DNA of 64,000 nucleotides from Prorocentrum cordatum (Eukaryota > Sar > Dinophyceae > Prorocentrales > Prorocentraceae), in contig CAUYUJ010009557.1 of assembly GCA_963575745.1 (NCBI GenBank), forward strand, positions 77,501-141,500. Direction: 5' to 3'. A model generated the notes under the pieces. That model was given only the letters and a program-made list of their open reading frames with translations, was not told the DNA's origin and made no database searches. The translations under genes and the position numbers were made by a program. Below are positions 21,426-32,999 of this stretch, piece after piece. Each line of letters starts with the position of its first letter. Within the stretch, counting starts at the first letter, position 1.

Positions 21426-21659
21426 CATCCCTTTTTTGTTGTTGTTGTTTTTTACATTCGGCAAACTTTGCACGTCGGCCGGGGGAAGTAGGTAACACCA
21501 TGCAGTAAGAAGGCGGATCAAGTGGATTGGGTCCAGGCCCTCCGAGAGAATGACAAAACAACACGCAGCAAATGCGTACTTATTTTTAAAAGCAGGAAGG
21601 CGCCTAAAGTAGATTGGGATCCGGAGATCCAACAATACCTGCCAAGCTCGCTGCGCTCA

Positions 21660-21850
21660 TCCTCCCCTTCCCCTTCTTCCCTCTCCTCCTCGCGGGAGGA
21701 AGGGGCAGAGAGGGGAGGAGGACGGAGGCGAATTCGGGAACGGGGGGGGAGGAAGGAGGGAAGGAGGCGAAGGAGGAAGGAGGAGGAAGGAGGGAAGGGA
21801 GGAGGAAGGGGCAGAGAAGGAAGGAGAAGGAGGAAGGAGCAAGGGAGGCG
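21660..21850 (+). repeat. Purine-rich GGAAGGAGG tract
   Basis: Irregular GGA, GGAAG and GAGGAAGG units. Frames give Glu/Gly/Arg-rich artefacts. Positions 21851-22210 hold no recognisable gene. Confidence 0.75.
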
Positions 21851-22227
21851 AAGGACATGCCGAGTTCGGGAACGGAGGGGGGCGCAGGGCCCTCCTCCAC
21901 CCTGCGCCCGCGCTGCAGACGAGCGCGCTCCAGCATCCGCAGAGCAGCTAATCGCAAATGGCCTGGATCCGACGCGGGGGATCTACGATCCATTCCAGCG
22001 AGGCGAACGCGTATTTTACGGACGTTTGCGAGTAGGCACTTTGCGAGTAGTGGAACGCGCTCGGTGGCACTGGGAGACGAGGAGGACGGGGGAAAGGTGG
22101 TGGAGGATGCGGAAGAGGGGCGACAGAGGACCAACACCAACGCTGTCGTTGATCTGTTCACGATGTGGGGCAATCTTGGGTCGCTATGAATATCTGCCAC
22201 CGTGCCTTGTGCACATTGCAACGTGTT

Positions 22228-22990
22228 AGAACCTGGGCCGGCACGGGAACGGAAAGAGCGCTTCAGACACTTGCCCGAGATGGCTCATGACACCGTTCCC
22301 TCTTGGGAGGCTTGGTGTTAAGAGCTCTTTGCGTTAGCGCTCGCCATTGGGAACCTTTGTGTGAACAGTGTGTCACGTCACTGTGGGCTCCCGGGAGCCT
22401 TGTTCAGAGCCTTTTTACGTCACCGCTCGCTCTTCGGAGCCTTGCAGGTCAGAGCTTGTAACGGCACCGATCCCTCTTGGAAGCCTTGGTGTGGAAAGCT
22501 TGTATGTCACCATGGGCTCTTGGAGTGGAGGTCGTGGTGTTCAGAGCTTATTACGTCAGCGCTCGCTCTTGGGAGCCTTGGTGTTCAGAGTTGCTCACGT
22601 CACCGCTCGCTCTGGGGAGCCCTGGTGCTACGAGCTTGTCACGTCAATGTGAGCTCGTGTGGGCCTTTGATTTTGGGCGTCTCCGGGCCTTGTTGGGAGT
22701 CCTGTTGGGCCCTCTTGCGGCCCTCGTGGGCCGACCTGGGCCCTTTAGGACAGTCGTGGGGCGTCTTGGGAGGCTTTGGCCGTCGTGGAGCTTTTTTGGG
22801 GGGCCTCTGAAGCCCTTCTCAGGAGCCTCATGGGGCTCACTGTGGGCTCTCGTGGGGACCTCTGAGGGCCTTCTGGGGACGTCTTGAAGCCCTTCTGGGC
22901 CCGTCTGGGGGCCGTCTTGGGGCGTCTTGAGGACCTTTGGGCCGTCTTGGGCCGTCGGGTGCCCGAAAAGGCGAGAACCCAAAAAACCCT
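22228..22990 (+). repeat. Composite repeat module, copy I
   Basis: Three parts in order. First, a head with ACCTGGGCCGG, ACGGGAACGGAAAGAGC and CGAGATGGCTCATG. Second, a tandem array of 45-50-bp units with ACGTCACCGCTCGCTCTTGG and AGCCTTGGTGTTCAGAGC (about 22310-22660). Third, a CTTGGGGCC-rich stretch ending at the core CCCGAAAAGGCGAGAACCC (22962-22980). The module recurs at 23985-24660. No gene. Confidence 0.75.
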
Positions 22991-23984
22991 ATACAACCTG
23001 TCGGAAAGTCAATGTCTTCGGCCTCCTCAAGCCGCCTCGGTGGTCCTCTTGGGAGGCTCGTAAGCCGTCGTCGGAGCCTCTTGGGCCGTCATGGAATGCT
23101 TGTGTCGGCTTCGGGTCCTCTTGGGGCCGTCTCGGGTCCTTTTCGGCGCCTCCTGTGCCACTCGTGAGCTTTCCCGGGAGCCTCTTCGGGCCTTCTTAGG
23201 ACTCTCTGAGGCCGTCCTGAGGCCCCTTGGGGCGCCCTAGTAGGGGCCCTCTGGGGCCGTCTTGTCGCAATCGCTGGGGCCCTCGGGGCTGTCTTCGCCT
23301 AATCTTGGCCCGAAACGGCGACCACCCAAGACACTATGGAAAATCAATGGGACATCAATGTGTGCTGCCTCCTCGAGCCATCTGAAGGGTCCTCTGGGGA
23401 AGCTCGTGGGCCGTCTCGGGAACATCGTGGGCCGTGTTTGGGAGCCTGGGCCGTCTTCGGGCCCCGTCGGGGCCCTCCTTGGCCCTCGTGGCGGCCCCTC
23501 ATGGCTCTATGGGTCCCTTCGGGGGGCCTCTTGGGCCATCTGGAAACGATGTTTGGAGCCTAGTGGGCCGTCTTGGGCGGTTTTTAGCCCAGCGAGAACC
23601 CGAAACACCTTCAACACACAACGGAAACAGCCACTGAATTGTGCCTCTCTGGGTCCTCCTGGAACGCCCTCTTGGAAGCCTCTTGGGGCGACTCGGGGCT
23701 CTCTCTCGGACCGTCTCGATGCCATCTGAGGCCATCTGGGGACGCTCTCGGGCGATCTGGGGCTCTTTTAGAACCCCCTGGGGCCGTCTTGGAGCCCTCT
23801 GGGACCCCTCTCGGGGGTTCCTTGGGCCGTCTTCGGAGAATCTTGGGCCGTCTTGGGCGCCTCGGAGGCAGTCTTGGAAGGGAGGGGCGTTTTAACACTC
23901 TTTTCTGTGGCCTGCCACCCTCCCGTGGGCCCCTCCCTACGGGGCGTCGCCCCGCCTGAAAATCATTACTCGTATCTGGTTTAT
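22991..23984 (+). repeat. Repeated CTTGGGCCGTC arrays with cores
   Basis: Two further core sequences, CCCGAAACGGCGACCACCC (about 23309) and CCAGCGAGAACCCGAAACACC-like (about 23589), each follow an array of CTTGGGCCGTC and CTCTGGGGCC words. Together with the flanking modules this is a higher-order repeat. No gene. Confidence 0.65.
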
Positions 23985-24735
23985 GTTGTAACCTGGGCCG
24001 GTACGGGGAACGGAAAGAGCACTTCAAGAACTCGCCCGAGAAGGCTCATGGCACCGTTCGCTATTGGGGGCCTTGACGTGAAGAGCTCTTTCACGTCACC
24101 GATCGCTCTTGGGACCCTTTATGTGAAGAACTCCTTACGTCACTGTGAGCTCTTGGGAGCCTGTGTGTAGCGCTTTTTACGTCACCGCTCGCTCTTGGGA
24201 GCCTTGGTGTTCAGAGCTTTTTACGTCACCACTCGCTCTTGGTGGCCTTGGTGTTACGAGCTTCTCACGCCACTGTGAGTCCATCGGAACCTTTGTTGTT
24301 TCGCGCATCTGGGCCTTCGTGGAGGCCCTCGTGGGTTTTTGGACCGTCTTGGGGGCCTCTTAGGCCGTCTTGGGGACATTCTGGGCCTCCGTGGGGCGTC
24401 TGAAAGGCCTTTAGCCGTTTTGGGGTCCTCTTGGGAGCCTCTTGGAGCTCTCTTGGGAGCTTCTTAGAGCTCTCTTGGGGGCCTCTAAGAGCCCTCTTGG
24501 GCCATCTTGGGGCCGTCTGGGCCCGCCCTGGGGCCCTCTGGGGCTGTCTTGGGGCCCTCTTTTGCCGTCTGGAGACGATCGTTCAGGCCTCTTGGGCTAT
24601 CTTCGGCCGTTCTGCGCCCGAAAAGGCGAGACTCCTAAAAACCATCAAACACCTAAGGAACATCCATTTGGAGCATCCTGAGGCCCTCTCGGGGGTCCTC
24701 TTGGGAGCCCTCTTGTGCAGCAGGGGCGCGAACTG
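23985..24735 (+). repeat. Composite repeat module, copy II
   Basis: Same order as copy I: head (ACCTGGGCCGGTACGGGG, GGAAAGAGCACTTC), the 45-50-bp TCACCGCTCGCTCTTGGGAG array (about 24080-24290), a CTTGGG-rich stretch, and the core CCCGAAAAGGCGAGACTCC (about 24617). AAAACCATCAAACACCTAAG and GGAACATCC follow. Confidence 0.75.
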
Positions 24736-25098
24736 ACTGGAAATTCGAGGCGGATCCGGCCGTGGGAACGAGGACGCCCCAGGACGCGAAAGAGAGAACA
24801 AGAGACGCAAATACACCTACTCCCTCGATCCTCGAGCTTCGAAGCTCACCCTCCAAATGAACGATGGTCATATCCATACTCATGCACTCGCGTGCTAGAT
24901 ACCGAGGCACAGTCCCATGGATACGCGATCCCACAGACACGTTCTGCGCGGGGCTCCCACGGAAATCCGCCGATCCGGCGTGTGAACTACAAGGAGCCTC
25001 AGCAAGAGCTTCAGCTCTGAGCCTAAGCAAGAGCTTCAGCTCTGCTTAGGGGGGGTCGCCGGGGTGGCTCTGCTGGGGGAAGGGGGGGAGAGGGGGGC
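24736..25098. other. No gene seen; short GAGCTTCAGCTCTG duplication
   Basis: AGCAAGAGCTTCAGCTCTG occurs twice in tandem at about 25002-25043. No recognisable gene. Confidence 0.5.
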
Positions 25099-25229
25099 GC
25101 CCCCATCTGGCGTTTTCTTAATGATTTGCGCATCCCCACCCTCCCCGGACCCTTCCCCGGGGAAGGAGGGAAGGGGGGGGGGGACGGTCCCCCATCAGGC
25201 GTTTTCTTAATGATTTGCGCATCCCCAAA
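25099..25229 (+). repeat. Two direct copies of a ~39-bp block
   Basis: GGCGTTTTCTTAATGATTTG plus CGCATCCCC occurs at about 25109-25137 and again at 25198-25226, each preceded by CCCCCATC. The intervening DNA is GC-rich. A local segmental duplication. Confidence 0.8.
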
Positions 25230-25469
25230 ATGTTTAGGGGGGTCCCAGAGACCCCCTCAGATCAAGCCGATATCGCCCCTAGGACCCTCCCCTCGGAAGC
25301 CTCCCCGGACCCCCCCCCGGGACCGCTCCAGGCACCCCCCCAGAGGGCACGTCAGCTCCAAAAAGCGTCCCCGACGCCTCCAAGAGCACCCTCCCTCCCA
25401 AACAGAGCACGTCAGCTCTAAAAAGCGTCCCCGACGACCCCAAGAGCGCCCCCCCCACCATCACCGCCA

Positions 25470-25501
25470 CCGCGACCATCATAATCACCATCATCATCAT
25501 C

Positions 25502-25533
<32 letters not shown>

Positions 25534-25640
25534 CAGCATCATCAGCATCATCATCATCATCATCATCCTCCTCCTCATCATCATCCTCATCCTCATCCTC
25601 ATCCTCATCCGCATCCTCATCCTCATCCTCATCCTCATCC

Positions 25641-25688
<48 letters not shown>

Positions 25689-25800
25689 GTATCTCCATCA
25701 TCATCATCATCACCATCATCATCACCATCAACATCACCATTATCATCAACAGCATCATCATAACCGTAATCGTAACCGTCATCGTCATCGTCATCGGAGC
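25470..25800 (+). repeat. (CAT)n microsatellite, ~330 bp
   Basis: CAT units with interspersed CCT, CAC and CAG variants, including a (CATCCT)n block at about 25580-25640. The histidine-rich plus frame and the Met- or Asp-rich minus frames are artefacts of the array. Positions 25230-25469 hold no gene. Confidence 0.95.
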
Positions 25801-26215
25801 CCCCCCGGATCGGCGGCACTGGTCGGAGGCCATTACAATAGGCCCTGCATCCACGGGCTCGCATGCCCTTCCGGCGTTGGTTTGCCTCCTCAACGGATCT
25901 GGTCACCGCGGCCAGATGTTTAATGTTTATGCAGTCCGCACTCTAGACGGCAGTCCACAAAACGATGGACGGCCATGTTCTTGATCGCTGAGATATCCTT
26001 TCGCGTGTAACATTGAAACCACCAACCTTGCCTGGACACGCGCAAGAGTGGCCGGTAGGCAGGAGTGACCTTTGGGTTGCGCAGCGTCAGGTGGGCGCGG
26101 GGGGGGAGCAAATCCAAGCGAAGGCTAGTGCTGTAGACAAGCCCTGTTGGCCGCACCAACGGTCATTCTGGCGATTCGTCTCCCCTGCGCTGGAGGAGCA
26201 ACAAACTACACTGAG
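25801..26215. other. No gene seen; block similar to 62575-62625
   Basis: GGATCGGCGGCAC, then GGAGGCC, then GGCCCTGCA at 25806-25850 resembles GGATCGGCGGCACCGGCC and GCAGGGCC at 62577-62625. Both follow a trinucleotide array. Origin unknown. Confidence 0.35.
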
Positions 26216-26365
26216 GTCGGGCATTTCCTCCTACAGGCGGATTTTGGAAGAAGAATAAAAAATAGTCAAACAATGCTCAAACATGTCAAAAGAGCTCCAA
26301 AAATCGTCCACAGACAACTCTCTTACTTTTCTTGAATACTCTTCCTGTCGAGGGACATGCCCGAC
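26216..26365. mobile_element. Small TIR element, family D, copy 2
   Basis: The left end is GTCGGGCATTTCCTCCTACA and the right end, complemented, is GTCGGGCATGTCCCTCGACA. The body has AAAAAATAGTCAAACAATGC and a CAAACATGTCAA block, matching copy 1. About 150 bp and AT-rich. Confidence 0.7.
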
Positions 26366-27100
26366 ATACCACTACACATACACCGCAGATCGGCCCGCAT
26401 CTCTCGGACGCGCGTCGCGCGCCAAGACATCGACGCGGACCTCCAAACATTCGTGCTAGGCATGCTTGTTCTTCTTCGATGCGCGTGGCAACCACCAGCG
26501 AAAAAATGAATCCACCCACAATGCCAGGCCAGGACCATATCCTGATACCGACCAGCCTCGGGCCAGGCGAAAGGGAGGGATAGCAAAGGGGAGGTTTGAG
26601 AATCAGCTCACGTAGCTGATTCTCCCGGCGCCTCCCGGCGCCCAGGTATCGAGGAATGGGCCCGGCGGCGGGGCCGAAACCAGCTGCATGCAGCAGATTT
26701 CGTAATCCCCCCTTTGCCTATCCCCCCCTTTTGTTCGGCCCGACCAGCCGCGAAGCAACTTCCTCCCAGACCTGGGTCGGCCAAGCCCCCCCTGCTGGTT
26801 CTCGGGCCGTTGCTCGGGCCTCAGGCGGCGGCCGCTCGGGACGGCCTCGGCATCCCCAGGACGCTCTCGACAAGGTGGAGCTGAGGGAAGCCATCCTGGG
26901 TCCTGCAAACATCCCCACAGAACATGCGAAAACTAACAACAAGAACTCGGCGTGCACCCCGAACCTTTCGCACACCCGAAGCCCCGGGCCTTCTCCACCT
27001 TGCGCCCGAATACCCAGCCGGAGGCGTGCTGCTCCTGGGCGGCGGCGGCGGGGGTGGGCGGTTGGCGGTCCACTCTCTTTTTCTCGCATTCTCTTTTTGT
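26366..27100. other. No gene; shared dispersed block at 26600-26710
   Basis: Contains the second copy of the block also seen at 18556-18690 (CTCCCGGCGCC, GCCGAAACCAGCTGCA). No recognisable gene. Confidence 0.4.
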
Positions 27101-27530
27101 TGTTCCTTCTCTCTCTCTCTCTCTGTTTCCCCCTCGCTTTGTCCACAAGCGTTCACGGTGACAACACCATTGACAACCGACCGCGTCGACAGCGAAAACG
27201 AGACCGACTGGAACCGACAGGCCGCAAGCGGCCTTCAAGGGCGCAGCGACGCGGCAATGACACCAGAACCGACCCCGACAAAACGCAGCCGACTGCAAAG
27301 CAGCCGAGTCGACCGCACCACGGACACTTGTGCTCTATCTTTCTCTCTCTCTCTCTATTTCTCTCTTCTCTTTCTCTCTCTCTCTCTCTCTTTATGCGTT
27401 CCTCTAGCTTGCTCCCTCTTCTCCTTATTTGAACATGTATAGAAACACGTACACGTGTAGATATGTATGTACAATGATGTGAATCTAAAAATGTATGTGT
27501 ATATATATATGTATATAATAAAGAATGAAT
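27101..27530 (+). repeat. (TC)n and (TA)n-rich microsatellites
   Basis: TC runs at about 27106-27125 and 27340-27400, and TA/TG-rich DNA at about 27425-27525. Low-complexity frames only. Confidence 0.85.
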
Positions 27531-27654
27531 GCGGGGACCGAATGGTCATTTACTGTCCCTGGGTGCGTGGCTGAACTGGGGCTCTGCGGTGGAGATTGTT
27601 GTTGCGGTGCTGTTTGGTATTGTTTGTTGTTGTTGGTGCTCCTGTTGTCGTCGT

Positions 27655-27798
27655 GACACTCGCGGCCGGCCCGCGACCCACCCGCGACCCGCCGCAACCC
27701 ACCCGCGACCCACCAACGACCCACCCGCGACCCACTCGCGACCCACCCGCGACCCACCCACGACCCACCCACGACCCATCCGTCACCTGTGACCCAAT
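27655..27798 (+). repeat. Decamer minisatellite (GCGACCCACC)n
   Basis: About 13-14 units of GCGACCCACC with single-base variants (ACGACCCACC, CGCAACCCACC). The minus-strand frame reads a Gly/Val/Trp-rich decapeptide series that is almost certainly an artefact. Confidence 0.9.
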
Positions 27799-28049
27799 CC
27801 TCGTCTGCCCTCTCACTCTTAACCGCAACTGCCAGGTGTTGTGTATACATATATAGATATAAATAACTGTCAGCCCCCGTACCTCTGGCACGAAGTGGAG
27901 TGCCCCAAGGCTCATGAAACACTGAGGGGTAGACGCAATGCTGCTTCTGCAACGAGACTTGCAAATCTTAAGGACCGGGACCAGCCGTGTCCCCAGCCTT
28001 CCAGGGGCTTCCCAGGCTGGCTCCCGTGAGTTCTGAAGTGTTTCCTGCG
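27799..28049. other. No gene seen
   Basis: Short mixed-composition stretch with no supported feature. Confidence 0.4.
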
Positions 28050-28560
28050 CCTCCTGTGGACGCTGTGCCCCCAAAGCGACCTCCCGAACCCTCCCATGAG
28101 TCCAAGGGGGCCCCGAGTCGCCGAACGATCGCTCCAAGACGCCCAAGACGGCCTAAAGATGTCCCAAGAGGCCTCCAAGTCGCCGCAAGAGGCCTCCAAG
28201 AACTCTCCCAAGAGGGCCCCAAGAGGCACAAACCATTGATTTGTCTTAATGTTTTGAAGGATTTTGGCGTTCTCGCCATTTCGGCTTTCCGACGCTCGAA
28301 GACGGCCCAAGAAGCCCTAAAGACCACCCCAAGACGGCCCAAGAGGCCTCCAGGGCCCAAGACGGCCTAAGAGCACAGAAAAATCTAGCATTCCGCCCAA
28401 AGAGGCCCAGGAGGCCCCAAGAGGCGCCAAAGAGGCCCCAAGAGGCACTAAAGAGGCTTCCAAGAGGCCCCAAGAGGGCCCCAAGAGGGCCCCAAAAGGC
28501 CCTAAAAGAGGCCTCAAGAGGCCCAAAAACGGCCGCCAAGAGGCTTCAAAATGTGTCTTC
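28050..28560 (-). repeat. CTTGGG-type repeat with core, inverted orientation
   Basis: CCCAAGAGGCC and CCAAGACGGCC words on both sides of GTTCTCGCCATTTCGG (about 28269). The core is the complement of those at 22.96 and 24.62 kb, so this is the same family on the other strand. Confidence 0.7.
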
Positions 28561-28662
28561 AAAAGCCTCCGAGAGGCCCCCCCACGAGATCCCGATGAAC
28601 ATCCAGGAGGCTGTATACCCACAAACCAAGCACGGTGGTGGGATGGGCCGAAGGCCATTCTG

Positions 28663-28763
28663 TATGTATGCATGCATGCATGCATGCATGCATGTATGCA
28701 TGCATGTATGTATGTATGTATGCACACACACACACACATATATATATATTATATATATATATA

Positions 28764-28800
<37 letters not shown>
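28663..28800 (+). repeat. Compound ATGC/GTAT/CA/TA/GA microsatellite
   Basis: Five simple repeats in series: (GCAT)n, (GTAT)n, (CA)n, (TA)n and (GA)n. Confidence 0.95.
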
Positions 28801-28801
<1 letters not shown>

Positions 28802-28859
28802 TGATCCACCGCCGCTTTACTGTGGAAAATTGCCAACCTTTTCCTCCGGAACCCGGGGT

Positions 28860-29043
28860 CTCCCCCCCCCCTCCGAAAATCCCCCCCCCCCTGCCGAACC
28901 CCCCCCCTACTCCCCCCCCTCCCCCCCCCCCCCCCCCCCCCCCCCCCTTCCCTCGAAAACCGGGGGGGTCACTACCGGTTCGAACCCCTTCCCCCCCCCC
29001 CCCCCCCCCCCCGCCCCCCCCCTTCCAGATCCGGAAAACCGTG
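28860..29043 (+). repeat. C-run DNA with GGGGTCACTACCGGTTCGAA motif
   Basis: Long C-runs separated by TCGAAAACCGG and GGGGTCACTACCGGTTCGAA. The same motif recurs inside the duplicated unit, in forward orientation before the minisatellite and inverted after it. Confidence 0.75.
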
Positions 29044-29189
29044 GGGGGTCACTACCGGTTGAACCCCCCCCCCCCCCCCCTCCCCCCCTCGAAAACCGGA
29101 GGGGGATCACTACCGGTTCGACCCCCCCCCACGCACCGCCAGCAAACGACTCCCGGTCCCTACCACCGCTCGCATCACATCCCCCACTG

Positions 29190-29765
29190 TTGTTCCCAGC
29201 ACCACTGTCCTCACCACCACTGTCCCCACTGGTTCCACCACCGTCCCTATTGTCCCCACCAATGCCCCCACCACTGTCGCACTGTCCCCACTGTTCCCAC
29301 AACTGTTCCCACCACGGTTCCACTCTCCCCACTGTCTCCACGGACCCAACCACTGCCTATCCCCTGTCCCCACTGTCCCACTGACTCCTCCGCTGTCCCA
29401 CTGAGCTGTCCCACTGTTTCCACCACTGTCCCCACTGTCCCCACCACTGTCCCCACTGTACCTCTGTCCCATTGTCCCACCGCCGTCCTCGCCACCGCCT
29501 TTACCAGTGTCTCCACCACCATTGTACCCTCCACTGTCCCAGTGTTTCCACCTCATTCCCACTGTCCCCACACCACTGTCCCCACCACCACCGTTCCCAC
29601 CACTGTCCACTGTCCCCCCTGTTCCCACCATTGTCCCCACCACTGTCCCCACCACTACCGTCCCCACCACTGTCCCACTGTCCCCCCACTGTCCCCACCA
29701 CTGTCCCGCTGTCCCCTCACCACTGTCCCCACCAACACCGTCCCCACCACTGTCCGCACCCCCAC
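29190..29765 (+). repeat. CCACTGTCCCCA minisatellite (unit 1)
   Basis: Irregular tandem of CCACTGTCCCCAC-type 9-15-mers. It is flanked on the left by GGGGTCACTACCGGTTCGAA and on the right (29785-29815) by its inverted copy, so the array sits inside an inverted repeat. Frames give Pro/Thr/Val/Ser-rich artefacts. Repeated in unit 2 at about 40955-41530. Confidence 0.9.
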
Positions 29766-29904
29766 TCGGTTTTCGAGGGGGGGGAGGGGGTTCGAACCGG
29801 TAGTGACCCCCCCCCTTTTCATGATGAGCTGGGGGGGGGGGGAGGGGTTCGAACCGGGGGGGGGGGGGGGGTCGACCCCCCCCGGTTTTAGGAGAACACG
29901 CTCT

Positions 29905-29911
29905 TTCATAC

Positions 29912-29952
<41 letters not shown>

Positions 29953-30095
29953 GCAGGTGGGTAGGTAAGCATGTATGCCTGCATAGTTACAGTGTGTATA
30001 TATATATATATACAAATAAACAAACATAACTAAATGACGATATACATACTACATATATATGTATATATATACATGTATATACACATATATAGAGT
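29905..30095 (+). repeat. (TA)n/ATGT microsatellites (unit 1)
   Basis: TA, GTATATA and ATACATA runs around a short unique block (GCAGGTGGGTAGGTAAGCAT). The equivalent stretch in unit 2 is 41725-41900, with different array lengths. Confidence 0.9.
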
Positions 30096-32435
30096 GCCCG
30101 GTGCGGAACGTTCCCCCTGGGATCGCTCATCCTGGGGGGTTCGTGCAATACCGCCAGCGCGGGCTGGTACGAAACCCACGGGATGCACGAGCCCCCCCGG
30201 GAAAACCCTGCACCGCAGGTGCGGACCAGTACGAACCGCTCGGGATTTTGGGACTCTATGTGAAAATCGGAACCTCCGAGATGCTGGGGACCTCAGGGCG
30301 ATTGTGGGAGCGCCCGGGGGGCGCTTACGCGCGCTTAAGAATCCCCATGAAATTCTCCGGATGCCATAAGAAATCCGCCAGAATTCCTGTGTCATCCCCA
30401 AAATCCTGGAGGATTCGTCAGGACTTGTCCGGGATCCTCAGAACTTTGAAATTTTAAACACTTCCCCCAGGAGTCTTTTTCAACGCCAAAAGGGAGACCG
30501 ACTCCCTAATCTCACAAGGGTTGCACCCATCCCTCGCTCCCACACGAGGGGGGTCCTGGTGCGCCCAGTGCGCCCAGTACCGCTCCCTCTCCCCGAGGCC
30601 ACATGTCCTAGTAACATGCGACAGATTCGCGCTCCCGAAGCCCAACTGCCTCCAAGACGACACAATATCGCCTCAAGACGGGCCACTCTGGCCTCAGGAC
30701 GGCCCAAGTTTGCTTCAAGACGGCCAACGAGGCCTTCGAGGCAGCCCAAGAAAACCCAGAGAGTCTGAGGGACCCATGAAGCAATTTGTTGGGCTTCAGA
30801 TAGGTCTGGTTATGACCTCCCCTGGTTCAAGATGGCCCCAGGGAGGGCCCAGGCGGCTTCCAAAATGGCCCCAGTAGAGCCCCAGTAAACTGCCGCCAAG
30901 AAAGAATCTCTCTTAGCGCGGTTAACGCCAGGGTCTACTCAGCCTGAACCCGAGCTTCGATTTGACGGCTGACCCCTCTCTTTGTTCTACTGCTTGCTCC
31001 GTCGCTTCCCTGATGAAAGCAACTCGAAAGAACTCGAGATGCCTAGCTTCTGGATGGGCTGGTGGGATTTCCTGTCGCAACCGCAGGCGAAAGCGCCAGC
31101 GGCGTCACGAGTCGGCTCGGGCTACGAGCGGAACTAATTGCCTGACGCGCGCGCAGGCATCAGCAGAACCTACCGCCGGGGGAAGCTGCTGCGCCGAGGG
31201 CAGCGGCTGCGACCGCCGAGGGAAGAGAGCGCCAAGGGTGGAGGCTGAAGCTGCTGGGGCTGCCAGGAAGCTGCAAGCGTGCGTCAAAAAACGCCCGCGT
31301 AGCGCCACGTTTCCCCACGCCCCCGACGGCTCATGGCACTGTCTGATGTTGGCCATCTCCCTTTTTCACTCGCTTCCTCCAACTGGACTCATCGACCCGT
31401 GACTGCTGAATATGCTGAATAATCCGGCCGGCCACCTTTACATGATATGGACGGCAACATACCTATCCCACATCCGTTTTGGTGACTGGTGTTCGTGTCC
31501 AACATGCTGCCGCGTTCCCCCCCGACAACTCCAAGTATTGACGATGTTGTCCGCCGCTCATCCCCTGCGCCACAAACTACCAACATATCCATATGTCAAC
31601 CAACACCACCGAGAGATGCACCCGCACCTCTGAATCTCTCACCCTGCAACCGGCACCACTCGAAAGTGCATTCAACAGAAGACACACATACCAAGAAATT
31701 CACACAGAACCGCCAGGGAGAACAACACGATGTGGCAACAACATCCCCGACCCTCATCGATCCACGACCGGCCTCGAACCTCGATCCTCGTCGATCCTTG
31801 ATACTCCCCGATCCTCCTTTGGTTGGAATTGCGTCAGCGTTCTTGGCAAAAGACGCTTTGCAAAGGACGCTTTGCATTCTCTCCGCGCAGCCAAATTCCT
31901 AGATGCGACGGCGTGCATGCAATGGGATGGCGGAAACAACCTCAAGACATAACGCATTGCCTTCAGTAAGCTCGCTGCCGCTATCCCGTTGCATGCTATC
32001 CTCGCCATGCACCAGCCCTTCTCAATTCTCGACCTTTCTTGATCCTCCTCCTCGCCGTGGCGGCGCGCAGAGAGGGGTAGGGGGAGGGGGGAAGCTACTT
32101 AGAAGGAGGCTGCTTCTTAGAAGGCGCCCGCCCTACATCTACAGATGATCGGGGGCGCGCAAACATGGTTTAGCGATCCATGGATTTGGCGCTCAGTCAC
32201 CACATCCATGGATCGGGGGAGGTGCCCTCCCTAAAATGCGGCCGTTGCCGCCTCGTTCGGCGGCGGAAATCCTTGATTTCCAATGGAAACGGGAACCGTC
32301 GCTAATCCACAACCCCTTTATCCATGTTTGCGATCGCCTGAGATGAGGCCAGCGCCTTCTAAGATGCAGGGGTGCCTCCAAGAATTCTTTCCCCCTCCCC
32401 CTGCCCCCCTGTGCGCGTGGCTGGGATCTTCCTCC
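30096..32435. other. Unit 1 DNA without a recognisable gene
   Basis: Frames of up to 146 codons (for example 30962-31402) show Arg/Ala-rich composition and no motif I can name. A CTCAAGACGGCC patch at about 30650-30750 belongs to the CTTGGG vocabulary. The equivalent in unit 2 is 41901-44240. Near-identity between units says nothing about coding, because the duplication is recent. Confidence 0.4.
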
Positions 32436-32655
32436 TCGCCCTTCCTCGACCCTCGAACCCCCTCGGCCCTGGACCCTCTCGCCCTTCGAACCTCCTCGCT
32501 CCTCCTCGCTTCCTCGCCCCTCCTCGCTCCTCCTCGCCCCTCCTCGCTCCTCGCTCCTCTGGACCCTTTCGCCCCTCCTCGCTCCTCCTCGCCCCTCCTC
32601 GACCCTCTCGCCCCTCGAACCCCCCTTCGGCCCTCGACCCTCCTCGCTCCCCGCT
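32436..32655 (+). repeat. CTCCTCGCCCCT minisatellite (unit 1)
   Basis: Tandem CTCGCCCCTCCTCGCTCCTC-type units, irregular period of 10-20 bp. The copy in unit 2 is at about 44243-44461. Confidence 0.85.
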
Positions 32656-32882
32656 CGGTCGCCACGGGCCGCCGCGTGCGGCCCCGGACACCCAGCGACA
32701 ACCACGCTTACTGTCGGCGCGCAGCCCAAAGGAAGTCCCGACCCCTTCCAGGGGGCAAGTCTTTCGCCCCAGGATGTTTTTAGTCTGTTCCCCCATATGT
32801 TGCGTGGGGTTCTGGTTTTCATCCCTGCCGCGTCGCACCCGCGATCCTCACTCACCTTCCCTCCTCCTCCTTCTCCTTCTCA

Positions 32883-32960
32883 CACAGCGCAGCACACCTC
32901 AGCACAGCACAGCTTAGCTCAGCACAGCATAGCACCTCAGCAAAGCACAGCTCAGCTCAG
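32883..32960 (+). repeat. CAGCACAGCTTAG-type short tandem (unit 1)
   Basis: CAGCACA and CTCAGCA words in tandem. The copy in unit 2 lies at about 44692-44766. Confidence 0.8.
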
Positions 32961-32999
32961 AAAGACGGTCGTCCAGGGCACAGCTGGCGTGGGTTTTCG

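Noticed and set aside
25126-25923. Histidine-rich 265-codon frame
   Set aside because: The histidines come from the CAT microsatellite. The flanks show no protein family.
27546-28146. Minus frame with a Gly/Trp/Val decapeptide series
   Set aside because: Translation of the GCGACCCACC decamer array.
28967-29120. GGTTCGAAC as a tRNA B-box or tRNA-derived SINE
   Set aside because: The word is palindromic, no A-box or cloverleaf surrounds it, and it sits in C-run repeats.
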